A DNA stretch of 64,000 nucleotides from Hydractinia symbiolongicarpus (Eukaryota; Cnidaria; Hydrozoa; Anthoathecata; Hydractiniidae): NCBI RefSeq assembly GCF_029227915.1, contig NC_079885.1, positions 14,581,001-14,645,000 of the forward strand, given 5' to 3'. The position numbers and the translations under genes are program-made. The notes below the pieces were generated by a model that made no database searches, was not told the origin of the DNA, and worked only from the letters and a program-made list of their open reading frames with translations. Positions 49,784 to 62,800 of this stretch are shown here, in pieces (within the stretch, counting starts at the first letter, position 1; the number at the start of each line of letters is the position of its first letter).

Positions 49784-50233
49784 ATTGACTTTTTCACGTT
49801 ACATTATTTATCATTACGACTGTGACGTATCTTTTTTACGCAATAGCCGCTGAGTTAATCAAGTAAGGGACATGATTAGAAGTTTCTTTCCCCTAAAAAG
49901 GGCTACAATCTTGCTGCACAAAATGCGTCACGACGCAAATGCATGGATTAAGAGCGTCAGACAAAGAAAATGGCGATGTAGTTACTTTGCTAATTAACTT
50001 TGTCATATGAAAATTAAGTCTGAAAGTACCCTAGATTGCCTTCGTTGGAACTTTTTACCAGAAATCTTAAAGCGCATGGTTGTCGTAAATAATGGATAGC
50101 GCTTGAAAAGAGCTTTCAAATGCACATAAACACGACATATTTCGGATAATCCAGTCAAGAAATATGACCTTTAAAGTTTAAACCATTTTCGATGTAATGT
50201 GCTAATAAATCGTAGATATCTGCCCGTTTGTTT

Positions 50234-50352
50234 GTCTACGACCATACCACGATGAACACACCTGTTCTCGTCCGATCACGGAAGTTAAGCATCGTCGGGC
50301 CGGGATAGTACTTGGATGGGGGACCGCCTGGGAACTCCCGGTGTCGTAGGCT
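50234..50352 (+). rRNA. 5S ribosomal RNA (consensus)
   Basis: Exact consensus. Spacer has ATGCATGG, shared with the unit before it. Confidence 0.97.
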
Positions 50353-50802
50353 ATTGACTTTTTCACGTTACATTATTTATCATTACGACTGTGACGTATC
50401 TTTTTTACGCAATAGCCGCTGAGTTAATCAAGTAAGGGACATGATTAGAAGTTTCTTTCCCCTAAAAAGGGCTACAATCTTGCTGCACAAAATGCGTCAC
50501 GACGCAAATGCATGGATTAAGAGCGTCAGACAAAGAAAATGGCGATGTAGTTTCTTTGCTAATTAACTTTGTCATATGAAAATTAAGTCTGAAAGTACCC
50601 TAGATTGCCTTCGTTGGAACTTTTTACCAGAAATCTTAAAGCGCATGGTTGTCGTAAATAATGGATAGCGTTTGAAAAGAGCTTTCAAATGCACATAAAC
50701 ACGACATATTTCGGATAATCCAGTCAAGAAATATGACCTTTAAAGTTTAAACCATTTTCGATGTAATGTGCTAATAAATCGGAGATATCTGCCCGTTTGT
50801 TT

Positions 50803-50921
50803 GTCTACGATCATACCACGATGAACACACCTGTTCTCGTCCGATCACGGAAGTTAAGCATCGTCCGGCCGGGATAGTACTTGGATGGGGGACCGCCTGG
50901 GAACTCCCGGTGTCGTAGGCT
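50803..50921 (+). rRNA. 5S ribosomal RNA variant
   Basis: C9T and G64C. G64C is shared with 51941, two units downstream, as is GTAACGTATC in the spacer. Confidence 0.9.
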
Positions 50922-51371
50922 ATTGACTTTTTCACGTTACATTATTTATCATTACGACTGTAACGTATCTTTTTTACGCAATAGCCGCCGAGTAAATCAA
51001 GTAAAAGACATGATTAGAAGTTGCTTTTCCTTAAAAAGGGCTACAATCTTGCGGCAATAAATGCACCACGTCGCAAATGAATGGATTAAGAGCGTCAGAC
51101 AAAGAAGATGGCGATGTAGTTACTTTGCTAATTAACTTTGTCATATGAAAATTAAGTCTGAAAGTACCCTAGATTGCCTTCGTTGGAACTTTTTACCGGA
51201 AATCTTAAAGCGCATGGTTGTCGTAAATAATCGATAGCGCTTGAAAAGAGCTTTCAAATGCACATAAACACGACATAATTCGGATAATCCAGTCAAGAAA
51301 TATGACCTTTAAAGTTTAAACCATTTTCGATGTAATGTGCTAATAAATCGTAGATATCTGCCCGTTTGTTT

Positions 51372-51490
51372 GTCTACGACCATACCACGATGAACACACC
51401 TGTTCTCGTCCGATCACGGAAGTTAAGCATCGTCGGGCCGGCATAGTACTTGGATGGGGGACCGCCTGGGAACTCCCGGTGTCGTAGGCT
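51372..51490 (+). rRNA. 5S ribosomal RNA, G71C variant
   Basis: G71C only, in the intermediate element. Confidence 0.93.
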
Positions 51491-51940
51491 ATTGACTTTT
51501 TCACGTTACATTATTTATCATTACGACTGTGACGTATCTTTTTTACGCAATAGCCGCTGAGTTAATCAAGTAAGGGACATGATTAAAAGTTTCTTTCCCC
51601 TAAAAAGGGCTACAATCTTGCTGCACAAAATGCGTCACGACGCAAATGAATGGATTAAGAGCGTCAGACAAAGAAAATGGCGATGTAGTTACTTTGCTAA
51701 TTAACTTTGTCATATGAAAATTAAGTCTGAAAGTACCCTAGATTGCCTTCGTTGGAACTTTTTACCAGAAATCTTAAAGCGCATGGTTGTCGTAAATAAT
51801 GGATAGCGTTTGAAAAGAGCTTTCAAATGCACATAAACACGACATATTTCGGATAATCCAGTCAAGAAATATGACCTTTAAAGTTTAAACCATTTTCGAT
51901 GTAATGTGCTAATAAATCGTAGATATATGCCCGTTTGTTT

Positions 51941-52060
51941 GTCTACGACCATACCACGATGAACACACCTGTTCTCGTCCGATCACGGAAGTTAAGCATC
52001 GTCCGGCCGGGATAGTACTTGGATGGGGGAACCGCCTGGGAACTCCCGGTGTCGTAGGCT
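51941..52060 (+). rRNA. 5S-like gene, 120 nt, probable pseudogene
   Basis: G64C plus an extra A after nt 90 in box C (GGGGGAACCG), the same insertion as at 25172 and 26310 but without the G41 deletion. The spacer after it reads GCCTAGAG in place of GCCGCCGAG. Confidence 0.78.
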
Positions 52061-52509
52061 ATTGACTTTTTCACGTTACATTATTTATCATTACGACTGT
52101 AACGTATCTTTTTTACGCAATAGCCTAGAGTAAATCAAGTAAAAGACATGATTAGAAGTTGCTTTTCCTTAAAAAGGACTACAATCTTGCGGCAATAAAT
52201 GCACCACGTCGCAAATGAATGGATTAAGAGCGTCAGACAAAAAAAATGGCGATGTAGTTACTTTGCTAATTAACTTTGTCATATGAAAATTAAGTCTGAA
52301 AGTACCCTAGATTGCCTTCGTTGGAACTTTTTACCGGAAATCTTAAAGCGCATGGTTGTCGTAAATAATGGATAGCGCTTGAAAAGAGCTTTCAAATGCA
52401 CATAAACACGACATATTTCGGATAATCCAGTCAAGAAATATGACCTTTAAAATTTAAACCATTTTCGATGTAATGTGCTAATAAATCGTAGATATATGCC
52501 CGTTTGTTT

Positions 52510-52628
52510 GTCTACGACCATACCACGATGAACACACCTGTTCTCGTCCGATCACGGAAGTTAAGCATCGTCGGGCCGGGATAGTACTTGGATGGGGGAC
52601 CGCCTGGGAACTCCCGGTGTCGTAGGCT
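52510..52628 (+). rRNA. 5S ribosomal RNA (consensus)
   Basis: Exact consensus, with AGATATATG upstream. Confidence 0.97.
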
Positions 52629-53078
52629 ATTGACTTTTTCACGTTACATTATTTATCATTACGACTGTGACGTATCTTTTTTACGCAATAGCCGCCGAGT
52701 AAATCAAGTAAGAGACATGATTAGAAGTTGCTTTTCCTTAAAAAGGGCTACAATCTTGCGGCAATAAATGCACCACGTCGCAAATGAATGGATTAAGAGC
52801 GTCAGACAAAGAAAATTGCGATGTAGTTACTTTGCTAATTAACTTTGTCATATGAAAATTAAGTCTGAAAGTACCCTAGATTGCCTTCGTTGGAACTTTT
52901 TACCGGAAATCTTAAAGCGCATGGTTGTCGTAAATAATGGATAGCGCTTGAAAAGAGCTTTCAAATGCACATAAACACGACATATTTCGGATAATCCAGT
53001 CAAGAAATATGACCTTTAAAATTTAAACCATTTTCGATGTAATGTGCTAATAATTCGTAGATATCTGCCCGTTTGTTT

Positions 53079-53197
53079 GTCAACGACCATACCAGGATGA
53101 ACACACCTGTTCTCGTACGATCACGGAAGTTAAGCATCGTCGGGCCAGGATAGTACTTGGAAGGGGGACCGCCTGGGAACTCCCGGTGTCGTAGGCT
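53079..53197 (+). rRNA. 5S-like gene, type B, five substitutions
   Basis: T4A (breaks the T4-A115 pair), C17G, C40A, G69A and T84A (box C: GGAAGGGG). The most substituted full-length copy in the window; function doubtful. Confidence 0.8.
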
Positions 53198-53647
53198 ATT
53201 GACTTTTTCACGTTACATTATTTATCATTACGACTGTGACGTATCTTTTTGACGCAATAGCCGCTGAGTAAATCAAGTAAGGGACTTGATTAGAAGTTTC
53301 TTTCCCTTCAAAACGGCTACGATCTGGCTGCAATAAATGCTCCACGTCGCAAATGAATGGATTACGAGCGTCAGACAAAGAAAATGGCGATGTAGTTAAT
53401 TTGCTAAATAACTTTGTCATATGAAAATTAAGTCTGAAAGTACCTTAGATTGCCTTAGTTGGAACTTTTTACCGGAAATCTTAAAGCGCATGGTTGTCGT
53501 AAATAATCGATAGCGCTTGAAAAGAGCTTTCAAATGCACATAAACACGACATATTTCGGATAATCCAGTCAAGAAATATGACCTTTAAAGTTTAAACCAT
53601 TTTCGATGTAATGTGCTAATAAATCGTAGATATCTGCCCGTTTCTTT

Positions 53648-53766
53648 GTCTACGACCATACCACGATGAACACACCTGTTCTCGTCCGATCACGGAAGTT
53701 AAGCATCGTCGGGCCGGGATAGTACTTGGATGGGGGACCGCCTGGGAACTCCCGGTGTCGTAGGCT
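53648..53766 (+). rRNA. 5S ribosomal RNA (consensus)
   Basis: Exact consensus despite being the last gene before the right border; its spacer is cut 68 bp after the gene. Confidence 0.97.
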
Positions 53767-53833
53767 ATTGACTTTTTCACGTTACATTATTTATCATTAC
53801 GACTGTGACGTATCTTTTTTACGCAATAGCCGC

Positions 53834-53867
53834 CGTCATAGTCCATTGAGACTGGAAGGACTAGACT
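53834..53867 (-). other. Right border of 5S block 2: 34-nt inverted satellite piece
   Basis: The reverse complement of 53834-53867 runs AGTCTAGTCCTTCC through GGACTATGACG, a standard segment of the 182-bp satellite (compare 36677-36710). It shares CG with the 5S spacer end. A further 9-nt match, ACTGCAAAT at 53865-53873, is the reverse complement of satellite ATTTGCAGT and overlaps the first piece by ACT. Confidence 0.88.
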
Positions 53868-53872
53868 GCAAA

Positions 53873-56800
53873 TACCTTTCCGACTATCATTGAACTACGA
53901 CGTCCCAATTCCTTTTCCTTGGTGCTTTACCGTTAAAACACATTTAACTACGTGCACGGCCCTTTGAACGCTGTAATATTGCCATTTGCAGCCTATTAAA
54001 GGCCTTATACGTAGATACTGTCGCTCCACCTGCCTGCGCAAGTTACCATTGGTCTAGTGTTTTCAGTCTCAATGTAATATGACGTCCCAAGTCATTTTTT
54101 CTTGGCGCCATGGCTTTAGAACACTTTTAACTCCGTGCACAGCCCTCTAAAGGCTGTAATATGGCCATTTGCAGTTAAATAAAGGCTTTTAACGTAAACA
54201 CTGTCGTTCCAACTGCCTGCGCAGGTTAGCATAGGAGTAGTCCTTCCAGTCTCAATGGACTATGACGTCCCAAGTCCTTTTCCTTGGCGCCATGGCTATA
54301 GAACACTGTTAACTACGTGCACAGCCCTCTAAAGGCAGTAATATGGCCATTTGCAGCCTAATAAAGGCCTTACACGTAAATCACGTTCTTCCACGTCCCC
54401 AGCAAGGCTACCAATGGTCTGATGTTCCCAGTCTTAATGGAATAAGACGTCCAAAGTCCTTTTCCTTGACGCCATGGCTATAGAACACTGTCAACAACGT
54501 GCACAGCCCTGTAAAGGCTGTAATATGGCCATTTGCAGCCTATTAAAGGCCTTATACGTAAATTCTGTCGCTCCACCTGCCTGCGCAAGGTACCATTGGT
54601 GTAGTCCTTCCAGTCTCAATGGACTATGACGTCCCAAGTCGTTTTCTTTGTCGCCGTGACGTTAAAAAACCCGCAAGTACGCGCACAGTCCTCTAAATGC
54701 TATAGTATGGCTTTTGTAAGTCTAAAAAAGGCCTTACGCGTAAATCTCGTGCTTCCACTCTTCAAACCAGGCTACCAATGGTGTACCTTTCCGACTATCA
54801 TTGAACTACGACGTCTCAATTCCTTTTCCTTGGCGCTTTAGCGTTAAAACACATTTAACTACGTGCACGGCCCTTTGAACGTTGTAATATGGCCATTTGC
54901 AGCCTATTAAAGGCCTTATACGTAAATACTGTCGCTCCACCTGCCTGCGCAAGTTACCATTAGTCTAGTCCTTCCAGTCTCAATAGACTATGACGTGCCA
55001 AGTCATTTTCCTTGGCGCCATGGCTTTAGCACACTGTTAATTTCGTGCACGGCCCTCTAAAGGCTGTAATATGGCCATTTGCAGCTTATTAAAGGCCTTA
55101 CACGTAAATCACGTTTTTCCACGTCCCCAGCAAGGCTACCAATGGTCTAGTGTTCGCAGTTTTAATAGAATAGGACGTCCAAAGTCCTTTTCCTTGACGC
55201 CATGGCTATAGAACACTGTCAACTACGCGCACAGTCCTTTAAATGCTGTAATATTGCCTTTTGTAGCCAAATAAAGGCCTTCCACGTAAACCACGTGCTT
55301 CCACGCTCCCAACCACTCTACCATTGGTCTAGTGTTTTCAGTCTCAATGTAATATGACGTCCCAAGTCATTTTCCTTGGCGCCATGGCTTTAGAACACTT
55401 TTAACTCCGTGCACAGCCCTCTAAAGGCTGTAATATGGCCATTTGCAGTTAAATAAAAGCTTTAAACGTAAACACTGTCGTTCCAACTGCCTGCGCAGGT
55501 TTCCATAGGAGTAGTCCTTCCAGTCTCAATGGACTATGACGTCCCAAGTCCTTTTCCTTGGCGCCATGGCTATAGAACACTGTTAACTACGTGCACAGCC
55601 CTCTAAAGGCAGTAATATGGCCATTTGCAGCCTAATAAAGGTGTTATACGAAAATCACGTTCTTCCACGTCCCCAGCAAGGCTACCAATGGTCTAGTGTT
55701 CCCAGTCTTAATGGAATAAGACGTCCAAAGTCCTTTTCTTTGACGCCATGGCTATAGAACACTGTCAACTACGCGCACAGTCCTTTAAATGCTGTAATAT
55801 TGCCTTTTGTAGCCAAATAAAGGCTTTACACGGAAATAACGTGGTTCCACCACCCTTCGCGGGATACCATTAGTCTAGTTCTTCCAGTCTCAATAGACTA
55901 TGACGTGCCAAGTCATTTTCCTTGGCGCCATGGCTTTAGCACACTGTTAATTTCGTGCACTGCCCTCTAAAGGCTGTAATATGGCTATTTGCAGCTTATT
56001 AAAGGCCTTACACGTAAATCACGTTTTTTCACGTCCCCAGCAAGGCTACCAATGATCTAGTGTTCGCAGTCTTAATGGAATAGGACGTCCAAAGTCCTTT
56101 TCCTTGACGCCATGGCTATAGAACACTGTCAACTACGCGCACAGTCCTTTAAATGCTGTAATATTGCCTTTTGTAGCCAAATAAAGGCCTTACACGTAAA
56201 CCACGTGCTTCCACGCTCCCAACCAGGCTACCATTGGTCTAGTGTTTTCAGTCTCAATGTAATATGACGTCCCAAGTCATTTTCCTTGGCGCCATGGCTT
56301 TAGAACACTTTTAACTCCGTGCACAGCCCTCTAAAGGCTGTAATATGGCCATTTGCAGTTAAATAAAGGCTTTAAACGTAAACACTGTCGTTCCAACTGC
56401 CTGCGCAGGTTACCATAGGAGTAGTCCTTCCAGTCTCAATGGACTATGACGTTCCAAGTCCTTTTCCTTGGCGCCATGGCTATAGAACACTGTTAACTAC
56501 GTGCACAGCCCTCTAAAGGCAGTAATATGGCCATTTGCAGCCTAATAAAGGCCTTACACGTAAATCACGTTCTTCCAAGTCCCCAGCAAGGCTACCAATG
56601 GTCTAGTGTTCCCAGTCTTAATGGAATAAGACGTCCAAAGTCCTTTTCCTTGACGCCATGGCTATAGAACACTGTCAACTACGTGCACAGCCCTCTAAAG
56701 GCTGTAATATTGCCTTTTGTAGCCAAATAAAGGTTTTACACGGAAATAACGTGGTTCCACCACCCTTCGCGGGATACCATTAGTCTAGTCCTTCCAGTCT

Positions 56801-59800
56801 CAATGGACTATGACGTGCCAAGTCATTTTCCTTGGCGCCATGGCTTTAGCACACTGTTAACTCCCTGCACGGCCCTCTAAAGGCTGTAATATGGCCATTT
56901 GCAGCCTATTAAAGGCCTTATACGTAAATACTGTCGCTCCACCAGGCTGCGCAAGTTACCATTGGTGTAGTCTTTCCAGTCTCAATGGACTATGACGTCC
57001 CAAGTCGTGTTCTTTGTCGCCGTGACGTTTAAAAACCCGCAAGTACGCGCACAGTCCTCTAAATGCTATAGTATGGCTTTTGTAGGTCTAAAGAAGGCCT
57101 TACGCGTAAATCACGTGCTTGAACTCTCCAAACCAGGCTACCAATGGTGTACCTTTCCGACTATCATTGAACTACGACGTCCCAATTCCTTTTCCTTGGC
57201 GCTTTGACGTTAAAACACATTTAACTACGTGCACGGCCCTTTGAACGCTGTAATATGGCCATTTGCATCCTATTAAAGGCCTTATACGTAAATACTGTCG
57301 CTCCACCTGCCTGCGCAAGTTACCATTGGTCTAGTGTTTTCAGTCTCAATGTAATATGACGTCCCAAGTCATTTTCCTTGGCGCCATAGCTTTAGAACAC
57401 TTTTAACTCCGTGCACAGCCCTCTAAAGGCTGTAATATGGCCATTTGCAGTTAAAAAAAGGCTTTAAACGTAAACACTGTCGTTCCAACTGCCTGCGCAG
57501 GTTTCCATAGGAGTAGTCCTTCCAGTCTCAATGGACTATGACGTGCCAAGTCATTTTCCTTGGCGCCATGGCTTTAGCACACTGTTAATTTCGTGCACGG
57601 CCCTCTAAAGGCTGTAATATGGCCATTTGCAGCCTATTAAAGGCCTTACACGTAAATCACGTTTTTCCACGTCCCCAGCAAGGCTACCAATGGTCTAGTG
57701 TTCGCAGTCTTAATGGAATAGGACGTCCAAAGTCCTTTTCCTTGACGCCATGGCTATAGAACACTGTCAACTACGCGCACAGTCCTTTAAATGCTGTAAT
57801 ATTGCCTTTTGTAGCCAAATAAAGGCCTTACACGTAAACCACGTGCTTCCACGCTCCCAACCAGGCTACCATTGGTCTAGTGTTTTCAGTCTCAATGTAA
57901 TATGACGTCCCAAGTCATTTTCCTTGGCGCCATGGCTTTAGAACACTTTTAACTCCGTGCACAGCCCTCTAAAGGCTGTAATATGGCCATTTGCAGTTAA
58001 ATAAAGGCTTTAAACGTAAACACTGTCATTCCAACTGCCTGCGCAGGTTACCATAGGAGTAGTCCTTCCAGTCTCAATGGACTATGACGTCCCAAGTCCT
58101 TTTCCTTGGCGCCATGGCTATAGAACACTGTTAACTACGTGCACAGCCCTCTAAAGGCAGTAATATGGCCATTTGCAGCCTAATAAAGGCCTTACACGTA
58201 AATCACGTTCTTCCACGTCCCAGCAAGGCTACCAATGGTCTAGTGTTCCCAGTCTTAATGGAATAAGACGTCCAAAGTCCTTTTCCTTGACGCCATGGCT
58301 ATAGAACACTGTCAACTACGTGCACAGCCCTCTAAAGGCTGTAATATTGCCTTTTGTAGCCAAATAAAGGCTTTACACGGAAATAACGTTGTTCCAGCAC
58401 CCTTCGCGGGATACCATTAGTCTAGTCCTTCCAGTCTCAATGGTCTATGACGTGCCAAGTCATTTTCCTTGGCGCCATGGCTTTAGCACACTGTTAACTC
58501 CGTGCACGGCCCTCTAAAGGCTGTAATATGGCCATTTGCAGTTAAATAAAGGCTTTAAACGTAAACACTGTCGTTCCAACTGCCTGCGCAGGTTTCCATA
58601 GGAGTAGTCCTTCCAGTCTCAATGGACTATGACGTCCCAAGTCCTTTTCCTTGGCGCCATGGCTATAGAACACTGTTAACTACGTGCACAGCCCTCTAAA
58701 GGCAGTAATATGGCCATTTGCAGCCTAATAAAGGCCTTACACGTAAATCACGTTCTTCCACGTCCCCAGCAAGGCTACCAATGGTCTAGTGTTCCCAGTC
58801 TTAATGGAATAAGACGTCCAAAGTCCTTTCCTTGACGCCATGGCTATAGAACACTGTCAACTACGTGCACAGCCCTCTAAAGTCAGTAATATGGCCTTTT
58901 GCGGCCTAATAAAGCCTTTACACGAAAATACCGTGATTCCACCACCCTCCGCGGGATACCATTGGTCTAGTCCTTCCAGTCCCAATGGACTACAACGTCC
59001 AAAGTCGTTTTCTTTGGCACCTTGGCGTTAGAAGACCGGCAACTACGCGCACAGTCCTCTAAATGCTGTAACATGGCCTTTTACAGACTAATAAAGGTCT
59101 TACACGCAAATCACGTTCTTCCACGCCCCAAGCAAGGTTACCAATGGTCTAGTGTTCCCATTCTTAATGGAATATGACGTCTCAAGTCCTTTTCCTTGGC
59201 GCTTTAGCGTTAAAACACTTTTTACTACGTGCACAGACCTCTAAATGCTGTAATATTGCCTTTTGCAGCCAAATAAAGGCTTAACACGTAAATAACGTGG
59301 TTCCACCACCCTTCGCGGGATACCATTAGTCTAGTCCTTCCAGTCTCAATAGACTATGACGTCCCAAGTCCTTTTCCTTGGCGCCATGGCTTTAGAACAC
59401 TTTTAACTCCGTGCACAGCCCTCTAAAGGCTGTAATATGGCCATTTGCAGCCTAATAAAGGTGTTATACGTAAATAGCGTCGTTCCACCTGCCTGCGCAG
59501 GTTACCATAGGAGTAGTCCTTCCAGTCTCAATGGACTATGACGTCCCAAGTTCTTTTTCCTTGGCGCCATGGCTTTAGAACAATGTTAACTCCGTGCACA
59601 GCCCTCTAAATGCTGTAACATGGCCTTTTGCAGACTAATAAAGGCTTTAAACGTAAATACTGTCGTTCCAACTGCCTGCGCAGGTTACCATAGGAGTAGT
59701 CCTTCCAGTCTCAATAGACTATGACGTCCCAAGTCCTTTTCCTTGGCGCCATGGCTATAGAACACTGTTAACTACGTGCACAGCCCTCTAAAGGCAGTAA

Positions 59801-62800
59801 TATGGCCATTTGGAGCCTAATAAAGGCCTTACACGTAAATCACGTTCTTCCACGTCCCCAGCAAGGCTACCAATGGTCTAGTGTTCCCAGTCTTTATGAA
59901 ATAAGACGTCGAAAGTCCTTTTCTTTGACGCCATGGCTATAGAACACTGTCAACTACGCGCACAGTCCTTTAAATGCTGTAATATTGCCTTTTGTAGCCA
60001 AATAAAGGCTTTACACGGAAATAACGTGGTTCCACCACCCTTCGCGGGATACCATTAGTCCAGTCCTTCCAGTCTCAATGGACTATGACGTGCCAAGTCA
60101 TTTTCCTTGGCGCCATGGCTTTAGCACACTGTTAATTTTGTGCACGGCCCTCTAAAGGCTGTAATATAGCCATTTGCAGCCTATTAAAGGCCTTACACGT
60201 AAATCACGTTCTTCCACGTCCCCAGCAAGGCTACCAATGGTTTAGTGTTCGCAGTCTTAATGGAATATGACGTCCAAAGTCCTTTTCCTTGACGCCATGG
60301 CTATAGAAGACTGTCAACTACGCGCACAGTCCTTTAAATGCTGTAATATTGCCTTTTGTAGCCAAATAAAGGCCTTACACGTAAACCATGTGCTTCCACG
60401 CTCCCAACCAGGTTACCATTGGTCTAGTGTTTTCAGTCTCAATGTAATACGACGTCCCAATTCCTTTTCCTTATCGCTTTAGCGTTAAAACACATTTAAC
60501 TACGTGCACGGCCCTTTGAACGCTGTAATATGGCCATTTGCAGCCTATTAAAGGCCTTATACGTAAATACTGTCGCTCCACCTGCCTGCGCAAGTTACCA
60601 TTGGTCTAGTGTTTTCAGTCTCAATGTAATATGACGTCCCAAGTCATTTTCCTTGGCGCCATGGCTTTAGAACACTTTTAACTCCGTGCACAGCCCTCTA
60701 AAGGCTGTAATATGGCCATTTGCAGTTAAATAAAGGCTTTAAACGTAAACACTGTCGTTCCAACTGCCTGCGCAGGTTAGCATAGGAGTAGTCCTTCCAG
60801 TCTCAATGGACTATGACGTCCCAAGTCCTTTTCCTTGGCGCCATGGCTATAGAACACTGTTAACTACGTGCACAGCCCTCTCAAGGCAGTAATATGGCCA
60901 TTTGCAGCCTAATAAAGGCCTTACACGTAAATCACGTTCTTCCACGTCCCCAGCAAGGCTACCAATGGTCTAGTGTTCCCAGTCTTTATGAAATAAGACG
61001 TCGAAAGTCCTTTTCTTTGACGCCATGGCTTTAGAACACTTTTAACTCCGTGCACAGCCCTCTAAAGGCTGTAAAATGGCCATTTGCAGCCTAATAAAGG
61101 TGTTATACGTAAATAGCGTCGTTCCACCTGCCTGCGCAGGTTACCATAGGAGTAGTCCTTCCAGTCTCAATGGACTATGACGTCCCAAGTCCTTTTCCTT
61201 GGCGCCATGGCTTTAGAACACTTTTAACTCCGTGCACAGCCCTCTAAAGGCTGTAATATGGCCATTTGCAGTTAAATAAAGGCTTTAAACGTAAACACTG
61301 TCGTTCCAACTGCCTGCGCAGGTTAGCATAGGAGTAGTCCTTCCAGTCTCAATGGACTATGACGTCCCAAGTCCTTTTCCTTGACGCCATGGCTATAGAA
61401 CACTGTCAACTACGTGCACAGCCCTGTAAAGGCTGTAATATGGCCATTTGCAGCCTATTAAAGGCCTTAAACGTAAATAATGTCGCTCCACCTGCCTGCG
61501 CAAGTTACCATTGGTGTAGTCCTTCCAGTCTCAATGGACTATGACGTCCCAAGTCGTTTTCTTTGTCGCCGTGACGTTAAAAAACCCGCAAGTTCGCGCA
61601 CAGTCCTCTAAATGCTATAGTATGGCTTTTGTAAGTCTAAAAAAGGCCTTACGCGTAAATCACGTGCTTCCACTCTCCAAACCAGGCTACCAATGGTGTA
61701 CCTTTCCGACTATCATTGAACTACGACGTCCCAATTCCTTTTCCTTGGCGCTTTAGCGTTAAAACACATTTAACTACGTGCACGGCCCTTTGAACGCTGT
61801 AATATGGCCATTTGCAGCCTATTAAAGGCCTTATACGTAAATACTGTCGCTCCACTTGCCTGCGCAAGTTACCATTGGTCTAGTGTTTTCAGTCTCAATG
61901 TAATATGACGTCCCAAGTCATTTTCCTTGGCGCCATGGCTTTAGAACACTTTTAACTCCGTGCACAGCCCTCTAAAGGCTGTAATATGGCCATTTGCAGT
62001 TAAATAAAGGCTTTAAACGTAAACACTGTCGTTCCAACTGCCTGCGCAGGTTAGCATAGGAGTAGTCCTTCCAGTCTCAATGGACTATGACGTCCCAAGT
62101 CCTTTTCCTTGGCGCCATGGCTATAGAACGCTCTCAACAACGTGCACAGCCCTCTAAAGTCAGTAATATGGCTTTTTGCGGCCTAATAAAGCCTTTACAC
62201 GAAAATACCGTGATTCCACCACCCTCCGCGGGATACCATTGGTCTAGTCCTTCCAGTCCCAATGGACTACAACGTCCCAAGTCGTTTTCTTTGGCACCTT
62301 GGCGTTAGAAGACCGGCAACTACGCGCACAGTCCTCTAAATGCTGTAACATGGCCTTTTACAGACTAATAAAGGTCTTACACGCAAATCACGTTCTTCCA
62401 CGCCCCAAGCAAGATTACCAATGGTCTAGTGTTCCCAGTCTTAATGGAATATGACGTCTCAAGTCCTTTTCCTTGGCGCCATGGCTATAGAAGACTGTCA
62501 ACTACGCGCACAGTCCTTTAAATGCTGTAATATTGCCTTTTGTAGCCAAATAAAGGCCTTACACGTAAATCACGTGCTTCCACGCTCCCAACCAGGCTAC
62601 CATTGGTCTAGTGTTTTCAGTCTCAATGTAATACGACGTCCCAATTCCTTTTCCTTGGCGCCATGGCTTTAGAACACTTTTAACTCCGTGCACAGCCCTC
62701 TAAATGCTGTAACATGGCCTTTTGCAGACTAATAAAGGCTTTAAACGTAAATACTGTCGTTCCAACTGCCTGCGCAGGTTACCATAGGAGTAGTCCTTCC

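Larger units (their letters stand above)
47708..53835 (+). repeat. 5S rDNA tandem array, block 2 (11 full genes)
   Basis: About 6.13 kb of 5S units in the same orientation as block 1, from the spacer at ATTTGCTAAATAAC to ACGCAATAGCCGCC in another spacer. The ends are 134 bp short of 11 whole 569-bp units. Monomer types and order (B end, consensus with GAGTTAATC, GCGGCAAT spacer, then B) resemble the right end of block 1 near 33700-35350, suggesting origin from there. Seven of the 11 genes carry substitutions or indels. Confidence 0.96.

Noticed and set aside
47693-53874. 5S block 2 as a transposable element with TA target duplication
   Set aside because: TA is at both borders, but there are no terminal inverted repeats and no transposase. 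The border sequences are satellite-derived filler, so end-joining repair fits better; a 2-bp repeat can be microhomology.
35439-62672. Plus-strand open frames of 61-93 residues beginning MTSQVLFLGAMAIEHCQ or similar in the satellite
   Set aside because: Each spans little more than one 182-bp monomer, and related monomers interrupt it with stops or indels. 182 is not a multiple of three, so no long frame can cross monomers. Repeat-derived chance frames.
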